From NCBI GenBank assembly GCA_964344935.1, contig CAYFPL010000013.1, forward strand, positions 1 to 64,000: 64,000 nucleotides of DNA, in the 5' to 3' direction. This document shows, piece by piece, positions 52,474 through 60,732 of this stretch (its first letter is position 1; each line of letters starts with the position of its first letter). The DNA comes from GCA-2731375 sp964344935 (GTDB lineage: Bacteria; Pseudomonadota; Alphaproteobacteria; GCA-2731375). A program made the translations under genes and the position numbers. Below the pieces are notes generated by a model. The model saw only the letters and a list, made by a program, of their open reading frames with translations, made no database searches and was not told the DNA's origin.

Positions 52474-54738
52474 TTGACTGGCAAAACAAAAATTGTGGAA
52501 ACGACATCGGTTGCCCGCGACGAAGAGTTCGCCATAAATCAATGGCTCGCAGTCTTTCGAGACGCCAGCACCGAACACATGTACCGGCAATCGCAGTCGG
52601 CGACGGAACGGCGTAAGACAATACTATTGGCGGTACTGCTTATCGTCGCGATGTTCTTTTTTGTTTTTGCCGCCTACACGGCCTTCGGTCTCGGTCCAGA
52701 CTTCGTGCAGGCGTTGGCTATCAGAAGCATCGGATTGGCACTGAGCGTGACGCTTCTCGTAGCCGCATTCAAGCAAGCCTCCTACAAAGTCCTGGATCGA
52801 ATTTTCATACTATTGGCAGGCGCCTTTGTCTTCACGACGCTGGCCTTGATGCACCATGTCGATCCAACCCGCATTACTCTGGTTATACGGACGCTGCTGT
52901 TCATATCTTTTGGCTATATGCTTCTACCCATCCCGCTGCTGCCTTTGACGATGTCTTTGTCCGCTCTAGGACTGATCGTGATGTTTCAGGTCGTCTTCTT
53001 TTTCGAATTTACCACGCCAGAACGTATCGTCCTTGTCATCTCGGCGGTTTTTGTGAATGTGATTGGCTACATCACTGCGCGATCAATGTACTGTCAGCGT
53101 CGCGAAACCTACGCCAGTCAAATCTCCCTGGAACGGGCGAACCGGGAATTGCAGGCGATCAGCGATTCCTTGAGCGGCCAAGTCGAATTGCGAGAGGGGC
53201 AACTAAGCGAGGCCGCGCGCGAGCTGCAAGGCCAGGCTGATCAGTTGCGGCTGATTGCCGATGCTATGCCGGCGTTGATCGTTTATGTGGATGCGTCGCA
53301 ACGCCTGCAATTTGTGAATGAGACGGCGGAGCAATGGCTTGCCCGGCCATCGCGCGAGCTTTTGGGCCGCGCAACGTCTGAAGTCTTCGGAGCCTCGTTA
53401 TCCCACGCCGCGCGACATCAGATCGATGCGGTTTTGGCGGGGAAACCTCAATTCTTTGAAAGCGCCCAAACCTATCCCGACGGTCAAACACGGGAGGTGG
53501 CCGCGAACTATATTCCCCATTTCGATGAAAACGGTCTGGTTCTTGGTTTCTATGCCTTGGTTGTCGACATCACCGAACGGCGTGCTTTGGAAGAGCGTCT
53601 GAGGCAGTCCGAGAAAATGGAGGCGATTGGTCATTTGACCGGCGGCATCGCGCACGAATTCAATAATTTGCTGCAGGTCGTCAACGGCAATATCTCGCTT
53701 CTGGCGGACGATATTCCAAACGATCCGGCGTCAGTCCATCTATTTCGAGCGATCAAAAGGAACGTGGCACGCGGGGCCGAACTGACCAGTCGTCTGCTGT
53801 CGTTCGGACGCCGGCAACAGTTGGCTCCCAAGGCTTTGGTGATCGGTGATGTGCTTGCGGAGATGCAGGGCATGCTGGGGCAGACCCTGGGCGAGATGAT
53901 TGAGGTCAAGGTCGCACCAGCAGTTGACGTTTGGGAGGTTGAAGCCGACCCAGGCCAGTTGGAAAACGCCCTGTTGAACCTTACCCTGAACGCCCGCGAC
54001 GCCATGCCCAATGGCGGTGTCATAACACTGTCCGCCGAAAACATCTCGTTCGACGAGGAAGCTTCGGCGGAGCATGAAGAGGCGAGGTCAGGTAGCTACG
54101 TAATGTTGAGCGTGACCGACGACGGCAGCGGCATGACGAAGGAAGCAATGAGCCGCGCGTTTGAACCGTTCTTCACCACCAAGGATGTTGGCGAAGGCAC
54201 CGGGCTTGGCCTCAGCATGGTCTATGGTTTTGCCCAACAATCAGGCGGCTTCGCCGAAATCGATAGCGTGTTGGACCAGGGCACCACCGCACGCTTGTAC
54301 CTGCCCAGGCTGGTCGGAACGAAGGGCGAAGAAACGGCCCCTCAGGATGGTCCGGCTGTGACTGATTTGCCCCGCAGCGGCACCATTCTTCTGGTCGAGG
54401 ATAACGCAGACGTCAGAGGGTCGCTGGCGGGCGAGCTAACCGGACTGGGCTACAAGGTGATAGAGGCCCATGACGGCGCGGCGGCCTTGGCTCGTCTGGC
54501 CGATGAGGGGCAGCTTGATTTGCTATTCACGGATGTGGTGATGCCCGGCGGGCTAAATGGTCTTGAGTTAGCGCGTCAGGCGCTACGACTTCGGCCGCAG
54601 CTCAAGGTGCTCTATACCACTGGCTACAGTGATGAAATTATCATCGAAGCGGGGCAGCTGCCGGATGGCGCCACTGTACTACGCAAACCATTCGACAAGG
54701 TCGAACTAGCCGCCACGATTTCCCACATTCTAAATTGA
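52474..54738 (+). CDS. Hybrid sensor histidine kinase
   Basis: A 754-residue membrane kinase: about six membrane segments (49-205), a coiled coil (215-255), a PAS domain (257-370), a HisKA domain with H394 in IAHEFNNLL, an HATPase with NLTLNARDAMPNGG and GTGLGLSMVYG, and a C-terminal receiver with D687 (LLFTDVVMP) and K in LRKPFD. The start is a TTG at 52474 with only a weak site; ATG 52579 would remove 35 residues without touching a domain. No separate response regulator or phosphotransfer gene adjoins it. Confidence 0.9.
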   Translation: MTGKTKIVETTSVARDEEFAINQWLAVFRDASTEHMYRQSQSATERRKTILLAVLLIVAMFFFVFAAYTAFGLGPDFVQALAIRSIGLALSVTLLVAAFKQASYKVLDRIFILLAGAFVFTTLALMHHVDPTRITLVIRTLLFISFGYMLLPIPLLPLTMSLSALGLIVMFQVVFFFEFTTPERIVLVISAVFVNVIGYITARSMYCQRRETYASQISLERANRELQAISDSLSGQVELREGQLSEAARELQGQADQLRLIADAMPALIVYVDASQRLQFVNETAEQWLARPSRELLGRATSEVFGASLSHAARHQIDAVLAGKPQFFESAQTYPDGQTREVAANYIPHFDENGLVLGFYALVVDITERRALEERLRQSEKMEAIGHLTGGIAHEFNNLLQVVNGNISLLADDIPNDPASVHLFRAIKRNVARGAELTSRLLSFGRRQQLAPKALVIGDVLAEMQGMLGQTLGEMIEVKVAPAVDVWEVEADPGQLENALLNLTLNARDAMPNGGVITLSAENISFDEEASAEHEEARSGSYVMLSVTDDGSGMTKEAMSRAFEPFFTTKDVGEGTGLGLSMVYGFAQQSGGFAEIDSVLDQGTTARLYLPRLVGTKGEETAPQDGPAVTDLPRSGTILLVEDNADVRGSLAGELTGLGYKVIEAHDGAAALARLADEGQLDLLFTDVVMPGGLNGLELARQALRLRPQLKVLYTTGYSDEIIIEAGQLPDGATVLRKPFDKVELAATISHILN

Positions 54739-54800
54739 AGTCATAAGCCTCTGAGGTCCGCTCTGGGTCAAATGCCGACGCACGTGGGCTCCAGAGATCA

Positions 54801-54875
54801 TCATTCCCAGTGCGGCACTAACAGCTCAACGGGCTCCGAGAACCCTTTTTTCAGCGCCTCAGTGCCTGCGGCATC
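54801..54875 (-). pseudogene. Class III cyclase C-terminal remnant (right copy)
   Basis: The minus strand reads GTEALKKGFSEPVELLVPH and a TGA, a diverged copy of GSEELKGFSEPVALFVPH on the left side of the kinase, in the same orientation. The two DNA segments also share CGACGGGCTCGGAGAACCC-like sequence. At its upstream end it abuts deaminase-tail copy D over the common bases CTGCGGC. Confidence 0.7.
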
Positions 54876-55046
54876 AACATCGACGGCGAAACCTACACCG
54901 CCCAGCACGAACGCGACCGGGCGCACGTGGCCCGGCTGATGAGAAAGCGGCGGCAGGGTGTGGGACCGCCGATCCGTAAAACAGCCGATTATTTATCCGC
55001 CGAGCGACCGGATAAGAATGCCTGCATTGTGTCATGGGCGGACATT
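54867..55046 (+). repeat. Deaminase-tail repeat, copy D
   Basis: The longest extra copy: 26 in-frame codons including ETYTAQHERDRAHVARLM and the upstream CGxNIDG. The stop codon has been lost (AGA in place of TAG). The flank keeps GGGTGTGGGACCGCCGATCCG and ends in AATGCCTGC...GCGGACATT at 55017-55046. It precedes the VOC gene by 100 bp. Confidence 0.85.
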
Positions 55047-55146
55047 GCCAAAACCTGATAGACACGAAGAGTATGGAAGTCGGGTTTTGCAAAGCCGGTT
55101 AAGTGCGATCAATTCGAACCGTAATCACCACCGAAAAGGATTCATC

Positions 55147-55566
55147 ATGGCAATTGAACTAAACCACATGATCGTCCATGCCGTGGACCAGCAAAAGTCG
55201 GCTCAGTTTTACTGCGACATTTTCGGATTAGAGTACCAAGAGTTATTTGATGGCCACTTTCTGGCGGTTCGCATAAACGGATCGCTGACGCTTGACTTTG
55301 AACGCGTCATGAACCCGCCAACTATGAGGCAACATCTTGCATTCAAAGTCAGCGAGCCGGAATTTGATGAGATATTTGATCGGATCAGGGCGGGTAAAAT
55401 TCCATACAACAGTTCGCCTGACTATAGGGCCATGGATATGAAGGTTAATCACCACAACGGTGGGCGAGGGGTATACTTCCGAGATCTGGACGGAAATATG
55501 CTGGAAATTCTGACGGCGGACTATGATGACAGCCAGCCCTTCGAGTACGGCATTCATGATCGTTGA
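55147..55566 (+). CDS. VOC-family (glyoxalase/dioxygenase fold) protein
   Basis: A 139-residue VOC protein with two beta-alpha-beta-beta-beta modules. Candidate metal ligands are H7 (ELNHMIVHA), H in TMRQHLAFKV and E in GNMLEILTADY. Function unknown; a glyoxalase, dioxygenase or resistance role are all possible. The frame is open upstream, but ATG 55147 after AAAGGATTC gives the normal start. The codon usage is more AT-rich than in the ribosomal genes. Confidence 0.88.
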   Translation: MAIELNHMIVHAVDQQKSAQFYCDIFGLEYQELFDGHFLAVRINGSLTLDFERVMNPPTMRQHLAFKVSEPEFDEIFDRIRAGKIPYNSSPDYRAMDMKVNHHNGGRGVYFRDLDGNMLEILTADYDDSQPFEYGIHDR

Positions 55567-55806
55567 GGCCAGTCTGTGCGGCCTAGCCGCGCAAGGAATG
55601 TTGATCATTGAAAAACGAAGTGCCGCCGCGTGCATCGCCGTCAATCACTGAAAAGCCGGGGTTTGGATCGGGAACCGCGCGCTCCCAAACGGTCGCGGCA
55701 ATTTCATCGGCCACCGCCGCCCTGGTTCGAAAACGGCCCCTTTGCGTCTGCCTCGCCTAGTTTTCTTTCTCGGTTGAATTAGAATGTCTCGGAAGGAGGC
55801 GTTCCA

Positions 55807-57576
55807 TTGCAGCGCGAGAATCGTAGACTGGCCGCCGTCGTTTCGGCTGATGTCGCTGGCTACAGCCGGCTCATGGGGCTTGATGAAACGGGTACGTTGC
55901 AGCGCCTGAAGGCGCACCGCGCCGAGTTGATCGATGATATGATCGGCCGGCACGGTGGCCGAATCGTCAAGACGACAGGTGATGGCCTATTGTCGGAGTT
56001 CCCCAGCGTCGTCGCCGCCGTCGAGTGCTGCCTCTCCGTGCAAGCGGGCATGGCCGAGCGTAATGCGGGTATCCCCGACAACGAGGCGATCCGCTTTCGC
56101 ATCGGCGTGCATCTGGGCGACATCATTGTTGATGGTGATGACATCTTCGGTGATGGTGTAAACATCGCGGCGCGCTTGCAGGAGATCGGCGAGGCAGGTG
56201 GTGTGACCGTGTCGGCGGTCGTACATGACTATCTGGATGAAGCCACCGCTGCCCGTTTCGTGGATCTGGGCGAACGGGAGTTAAAGAACATCCGTCGTGC
56301 GGTTCGAACCTGGCAATGGCGCCTGGCCGAAGCATCGCCCGTCAGCAGCGTTGATGTGTCGCAACAAGTAGCGGGTTTTGATGGCAGGCCCGCCATTGCG
56401 GTGCTGCCATTCGAGAACATGTCGGGCGATCCGGAACAGGAATACTTCGCCGATGGGATTGCCGACGACATCCTGACACGTCTTTCGATGTGGCGGTTGC
56501 TGCCTGTCATAGCGCGAAACTCAAGTTTCATTTTCAAGGGACGCAACGTCGACATTAAGGAAGTCGGCGAATTGCTGGGCGCGCGTTACGTGCTTGAAGG
56601 CAGCGTGCGCAGGGCCGGCGATCGACTACGGATCTCGGCGCAACTCATCGATGCAGAAAGTAGCCATCACCTCTGGGCTGATCGCTTCGATGGGGCGGTC
56701 GATGATGTCTTCGAATTTCAGGACGAGATCACCGATCTCGTGGTTGCCGCGCTGGAAGCTGTTGTCGGCAACGCGGAGCGGCAACGGGCTCGCAAACAAA
56801 ATCCGAAAAACCTCGGTGCCTGGGAGCTCTGTCATCGCGGCTGCTGGCATTTGAACCGATTAAATAGGGATGACATTGTCGCCGCAGAGAAGTTGCTACA
56901 ACAGGCCATCGATATAGAGCCGGATTTCGGATACGCGCTCGGCCAATTGGCCCTGGCTAGTGTCTATAAGGTGTTTTTCGGCTGGACCGATGATGTCACC
57001 GCCGAACTGGAACTGGCCAAGGTGAAAGCTCAACAGGCACGGTCCGCAGACGAACTGGAACCGATTAGCCATACCATCCTGTCGTTTGTTCATATGTTTG
57101 CGGGCGAACACGCGGCTGCGCGCGTGGCGGCGCAAAAGGCCATCGACCTCAATCCCAGTCTGCCAATGGCTTACCATGCCATGGGCGCCGCTGTCGGTCT
57201 TGATGGAGATCCGGATGGCGGTATCGAGCTGTTTATGCAGGGCCAAAGGCTTAGCCCGGACGATCCAAATGCACAATTCCGCCTTGGCGGCATCGCCGGA
57301 CTGCATATCGCGGCAGGGCGCTACGAACAGGCGCTGGAATATGCCGAGCGGGTAACCCAGATGGCGCCGGGCTTTCCCGTTGGGCATCTCAGAAAGGCCG
57401 TCGCCTTGGCCGAGTTGGGGCGCGGCGAGGACGCCGAAGCGGCGCTGGGGGAGTACTTGCGATTCTCGCCGAAGGCAACCGTTCAGTCGGCCCTGACGAC
57501 GCTTCGGCTCAGTCGTGCCGAGGATGTCGCGCGCTACGCCAATTCCCTGCGCAAGGCCGGCCTGCCCGAACAGTAG
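55807..57576 (+). CDS. Class III adenylate cyclase with TolB-like and TPR regions
   Basis: A 589-residue soluble cyclase like the one at 45854: cyclase residues D15, K55, D59, D112, N119 and R123 are intact; the TolB-like part starts PAIAVLPFENMSGDPEQEYFADGIADDI (about 197), then TPR-like repeats to the end (AAQKAIDLNPSLPMAYHAMGA). It initiates at TTG 55807: a strong AAGGAGG site nine bases upstream fixes this start and no ATG competes nearby. It ends in SLRKAGLPEQ, close to the ends of the other TPR cyclases. Confidence 0.9.
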   Translation: MQRENRRLAAVVSADVAGYSRLMGLDETGTLQRLKAHRAELIDDMIGRHGGRIVKTTGDGLLSEFPSVVAAVECCLSVQAGMAERNAGIPDNEAIRFRIGVHLGDIIVDGDDIFGDGVNIAARLQEIGEAGGVTVSAVVHDYLDEATAARFVDLGERELKNIRRAVRTWQWRLAEASPVSSVDVSQQVAGFDGRPAIAVLPFENMSGDPEQEYFADGIADDILTRLSMWRLLPVIARNSSFIFKGRNVDIKEVGELLGARYVLEGSVRRAGDRLRISAQLIDAESSHHLWADRFDGAVDDVFEFQDEITDLVVAALEAVVGNAERQRARKQNPKNLGAWELCHRGCWHLNRLNRDDIVAAEKLLQQAIDIEPDFGYALGQLALASVYKVFFGWTDDVTAELELAKVKAQQARSADELEPISHTILSFVHMFAGEHAAARVAAQKAIDLNPSLPMAYHAMGAAVGLDGDPDGGIELFMQGQRLSPDDPNAQFRLGGIAGLHIAAGRYEQALEYAERVTQMAPGFPVGHLRKAVALAELGRGEDAEAALGEYLRFSPKATVQSALTTLRLSRAEDVARYANSLRKAGLPEQ

Positions 57577-57676
57577 GTCATCGCACGAGGTCATCGAACG
57601 CAGCAGTAGCCGTGCGGCTTACGTATTTGATATCTCAAACCACCGCCATTTTCGCTGACTAGCCCCCCGTTTCGAC

Positions 57677-57840
57677 GTCATCATCGACGTTGAAACCTAT
57701 ACTGCCCGGAACGCCCAGGGCCGGGCCCACGTGGCGGGGCGGATGGAATAGCGGTGTGACTTGCGACCGCCGAAACGCTATGGAGGCAGATTGGTCTGGG
57801 CTGAGTTGCCGCCTACGATCGCTTTGCGCCGGCAGCGCGC
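57677..57840 (+). repeat. Deaminase-tail repeat, copy E
   Basis: Twenty-four in-frame codons including ETYTARNAQGRAHVAGRME with TAG. The flank is more diverged and the palindrome is reduced to CGATCGCTTTGCGCCGGCAGCG. It lies after the last cyclase and marks the right edge of the repeat region. Confidence 0.8.
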
Positions 57841-57856
57841 ATCGGCTGGATGATCC

Positions 57857-58663
57857 CTACGCCGGCTTTGATGCGGTGAACGCTGCGTAGGCCATGTAAC
57901 CGAAGAACGCACCCTGTTGCGCCCGCCAACGCCCCTCCGCCTTCAGGGCCTCGGCGAAATTTTCACTGATCCGGCCCTGTGCCGCCAAGGCGTCGGCACC
58001 CCGATCGATCCACGTCATGGTCAGCGCAGGCGATAAGGTTTCGACCAGGCCATAGCTTTTCAGCGGCGATACGACGAAGCCGACGTCCTGAGCCAGGGCG
58101 GTCATCCTTCGGACCAACCACTTGTCATTGACAAAGTTGTCCACGAACGCGGCCGTGCAGGCTTCCAATGGGTCGCCATCGCCGGTTTGCAGTGTCGCGG
58201 TGGAGAAATCGCCATCGCACACCCCGAGATAGCCACCGGGTTTCAGCACGCGATAGGCTTCGGCCAGATAGTCTTCGGGGCCTGGAACGTGGGTGAGCAG
58301 GGTGTGCAGAACGACGGCATCGAATGTGCCATCGGGAAACCGCAAAGCCTTGCCGTCGCCAACCTCGTAGGTGATTCCGTCTTCATCTGCCGATAGCGAC
58401 CGCGCCTTATCGATAAACACCTCAGACGGGTCAATGCCCGTTATGTTGCCTCCATTGACGATTTCGGCCAACACACGGCAGATCGGCCCCGTTCCGCATC
58501 CGACTTCCAAAACGCTCGCGCCATCGGACAATGGAATGTCCGAAAGATAGTCCCTTGTCATTTCCTGTTGCGAGGGAATTGCGGCGCGGGTCTCCAGAAC
58601 ATTGGCGATGACCTCGAGCATTTCATCCGGCGCATTGGTGATGCTGGCAAATATGTCAGGCAT
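57857..58663 (-). CDS. Class I SAM-dependent methyltransferase
   Basis: A 268-residue methyltransferase of the methyltransferase-11 type. Motif I is VLEVGCGTGPICRVL, the acidic loop is GIDPSEVFIDKA, then GDGKALRFPDGTFDAVVLHTLLTHV and YRVLKPGGYLGVCDGD. Substrate unknown. ATG 58663 follows GGAGGTCATG on the minus strand; the open frame upstream was not used. Last gene before a 365-bp divergent spacer. Confidence 0.88.
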   Translation of the reverse strand: MPDIFASITNAPDEMLEVIANVLETRAAIPSQQEMTRDYLSDIPLSDGASVLEVGCGTGPICRVLAEIVNGGNITGIDPSEVFIDKARSLSADEDGITYEVGDGKALRFPDGTFDAVVLHTLLTHVPGPEDYLAEAYRVLKPGGYLGVCDGDFSTATLQTGDGDPLEACTAAFVDNFVNDKWLVRRMTALAQDVGFVVSPLKSYGLVETLSPALTMTWIDRGADALAAQGRISENFAEALKAEGRWRAQQGAFFGYMAYAAFTASKPA

Positions 58664-59028
58664 GACATGACCTCCATCCGCTTGTCGGCCGCAAACCGAC
58701 CATTCTGACGCCAAGCCTATCCGCTTGCGTCCGCCATTGTCGAACCGTCTGTCCTTGGTGGCGAAAGCTGAAAGAGCCGCTCGCGCGTCATTGCGTAAAG
58801 AGGCAGGTTGCGGACGATATGACGTCCTGGTAGCGCTGAAGTGTGAATTTCAAGGGACGCTTTTGCGTGTCGAAATCCGGAAACAACCATATTCGGTTCG
58901 TGGCGGCGCCACTAGGGTAGGCGGATCCGAGCAACCTCCTTCCTTCGACAGGCTGGTTTGTTTGTGCGGCCCGGTCTATCTATTTTGAGCGGACATAAGC
59001 CATCAGAATGCGATTGGAGAACGCCGTT
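58664..59028. other. Divergent spacer with a palindrome remnant
   Basis: 365 bases between the methyltransferase and the Gfo/Idh-type gene. GTCTATCTATTTTGAGCGGACATAA at 58974-58998 looks like another palindrome-family remnant with a good right arm. A plus-strand frame at 58725-58988 (87 codons) vaguely resembles a small nuclease fragment but has no support. Nothing else recognised. Confidence 0.45.
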
Positions 59029-60033
59029 ATGCGTTTTGCGATTATCGGCTATCGAAACCATGCGGCCCGCCTTCGGGGTCTGTTGGCCGACATAGAAGCG
59101 GTATCCGAAATTATCGTATTCCATCCCGACAGCGACCGCCTCCGGGACCTGGAAGCCGACAGCGCTCATGCGGCGATCACGGCGACGTCGGATTTCGACC
59201 AATTGCGGGATTGTGCCGGCGTTCTGATCAGTTCGCCCAGCGATAGCCATCGCCAATATATTGAACAGCTCCTGCGCTTGGGCGACATGGCCATCTTTTG
59301 CGAGAAGCCCATTGCAACGACGCCGGAAGACCTCAATTGGCTGCGCAAACTGCCTACCACGGCCAAGAGAAGACTCTTCTGCAATCAAAGCTATGCCCAC
59401 AACGCGTTCAGCCGCCAAGCGGCCGAACTGATCGAAAGCGGCCGGGCCGGACAGCCGCGGCATCTGGAAATCAATGCCACCCATGGCCTCGCCTTCAATC
59501 CGTCATTTGAGGGCAATTGGCGGTTTCGAACCCGGGATCCCTTCGCCTCGATTGTCGGCAACCTCGGCGTCCACTATGTCTATCTCGTGCTGCGCCTGTT
59601 TGGCGAACCGGACCGCATCATCTGTCACAAATCTCGCGGCAATCCCAACAGCGTCGATGCCGATACCTGCGCGATATTGATGACGCTGCCCGCGGGACAA
59701 TCGGTTTCGATCTATGTGTCCTATGCCACGCCTTTTACCAACACCGCGCGATTGCTGTTCACGGATGGCATTCTGCACCTGGACGATGGCTGCTTGCGCC
59801 TCTATTCGCCGAGGGACAGCTTTGATGCCGATGGCCGATATGCCACGCCGCCCCATGAGGAGATCTGCCGCTTTGACTCCTACAAGGCCTTCGCCGATCA
59901 ATCATTGCAGCGCGCATTGCGCGACTTCGTCGCTGGTCTCGATGACGACACGGGCTATTCCGAAGAAGCCTTCGCCATGGCCATCAGGAGCGCGGAACTG
60001 GTGCTGCAGATGTACGGCGATGAGCCAACTTGA
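59029..60033 (+). CDS. Gfo/Idh/MocA-family oxidoreductase
   Basis: A 334-residue NAD(P)-dependent oxidoreductase. The N-terminal Rossmann part begins MRFAIIGYRNHAARL (fingerprint G-x-R-x-H rather than GxGxxG), the EKP motif is in FCEKPIATTPEDL, and NLGVHYVYLVLRLFGEP marks the C-terminal alpha/beta domain. ATG 59029 is preferred over 59008 because GGAG lies at good distance. Substrate unknown, likely a sugar or cyclitol derivative. Confidence 0.87.
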   Translation: MRFAIIGYRNHAARLRGLLADIEAVSEIIVFHPDSDRLRDLEADSAHAAITATSDFDQLRDCAGVLISSPSDSHRQYIEQLLRLGDMAIFCEKPIATTPEDLNWLRKLPTTAKRRLFCNQSYAHNAFSRQAAELIESGRAGQPRHLEINATHGLAFNPSFEGNWRFRTRDPFASIVGNLGVHYVYLVLRLFGEPDRIICHKSRGNPNSVDADTCAILMTLPAGQSVSIYVSYATPFTNTARLLFTDGILHLDDGCLRLYSPRDSFDADGRYATPPHEEICRFDSYKAFADQSLQRALRDFVAGLDDDTGYSEEAFAMAIRSAELVLQMYGDEPT

Positions 60034-60189
60034 ATGCGGGTTGTAGGAGCCGTCACAGCCGGTTGGACAATGAACCATCCTAGCTTTGCGGATGAACATA
60101 TGCATGGGCGTTTCGCTCGCTGTCATTGACATAATATTGCGGCTGTGCAACCGTTTTTTTGAGGGCATGACATTATCCGGAGATTGAAG

Positions 60190-60477
60190 ATGTTGACAAA
60201 GATGGTTTTGCCAGCAGCGGCATTGGTAATGGGTTTTGCTATCGGATCGGTTCAGGCGGCAGAAAAATTTTCCGTGCTGGATGATGTATCCGCCCAGGCG
60301 TTGACGCAAAAACAGATGGCTCAAGTCGAAGGCATGGGAGGTAAACTTGTGGTTGTGCCGCTCGCGGCGAAAAATGGCGCTCATAATTCCACTAACAAAC
60401 GCGGAAATCACCTAATTGCGACTGGTAAGGGGGGCTGCCCAGGTCAAGGCTGTGGCGTGCTAAGAAAACGTAGATAG
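60190..60477 (+). CDS. Small secreted peptide with bacteriocin-like leader
   Basis: A 95-residue precursor I do not recognise. Residues 1-23 form a Sec signal peptide (MLTKMVLPAAALVMGFAIG, cleavage after VQA). Next comes AEKFSVLDDVSAQALTQKQ and MAQVEGMGG (43-51), close to the double-glycine leader pattern LSxxELxxIxGG, though position -1 would be Met in the strict register. The remaining 44 residues are basic, Gly/Asn-rich and end GGCPGQGCGVLRKRR with two cysteines (83 and 88). A C39 peptidase gene follows. TTG 60184 is an alternative start; the CGGAGA site favours ATG 60190. Confidence 0.75.
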   Translation: MLTKMVLPAAALVMGFAIGSVQAAEKFSVLDDVSAQALTQKQMAQVEGMGGKLVVVPLAAKNGAHNSTNKRGNHLIATGKGGCPGQGCGVLRKRR

Positions 60478-60612
60478 GCCTTAAACAAAACTTGGCGCAA
60501 TAGAACTGAAGTTTGGTATTTGGCTCATGCATTGAGTCATTCCCGCTATCGCAAATAACCTGATTGGGACGTTGGTAAAGGTATTGGCGGGGAGACAGTA
60601 GGAAACGTTCTC

Positions 60613-60647
60613 GCGGCTGCGCTTTGATTAGCGCGGCCGCTATTTTT
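60613..60647 (+). terminator. Intrinsic terminator between peptide and peptidase genes
   Basis: GCGGCTGCGC (60613-60622) pairs with GCGCGGCCGC (60631-60640), ten pairs with one G-U, around an eight-base loop, followed by TATTTTT. It lies 135 bp after the peptide stop and about 90 bp before the peptidase start. Partial readthrough would give much peptide message and little peptidase and barrel message, as is common for secreted-peptide operons. Confidence 0.8.
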
Positions 60648-60732
60648 CGGGGTGGGAAAGACCGTGCCTTGGTGCCACCATGGTTGCTCTCTATACTTCC
60701 GCGCTAATACGAAAATGGCTTTCGGTCTCACC

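Larger units (their letters stand above)
54739..55146. other. Intergenic region with nested remnants right of the kinase
   Basis: 408 bases. In order: a palindrome-family half (GGTCCGCTCTGGGTCAAATGCC, 54755-54776), a minus-strand cyclase tail (54801-54875), deaminase-tail copy D (54867-55046) sharing its first bases with the cyclase tail, and about 100 bases of leader for the VOC gene. Confidence 0.7.

Noticed and set aside
54958..55146. 63-codon N-terminal extension of the VOC protein
   Set aside because: It would translate the repeat copy D flank and palindrome; the ATG at 55147 has a ribosome site and begins the normal VOC fold.
58725..58988. 87-codon plus-strand frame with YDVLVALKCEFQGTLLRVEI, faintly like a PD-(D/E)XK nuclease core
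   Set aside because: No start context, too short, no complete catalytic motif, and it ends in a palindrome remnant region. A profile search against intron-associated nuclease families would be needed to support it.
60126..60154. TTGACA with 17-base spacing upstream of the peptide gene
   Set aside because: The -35-like hexamer is perfect but the corresponding -10 position (AACCGT) is poor, so it is not listed as a promoter.
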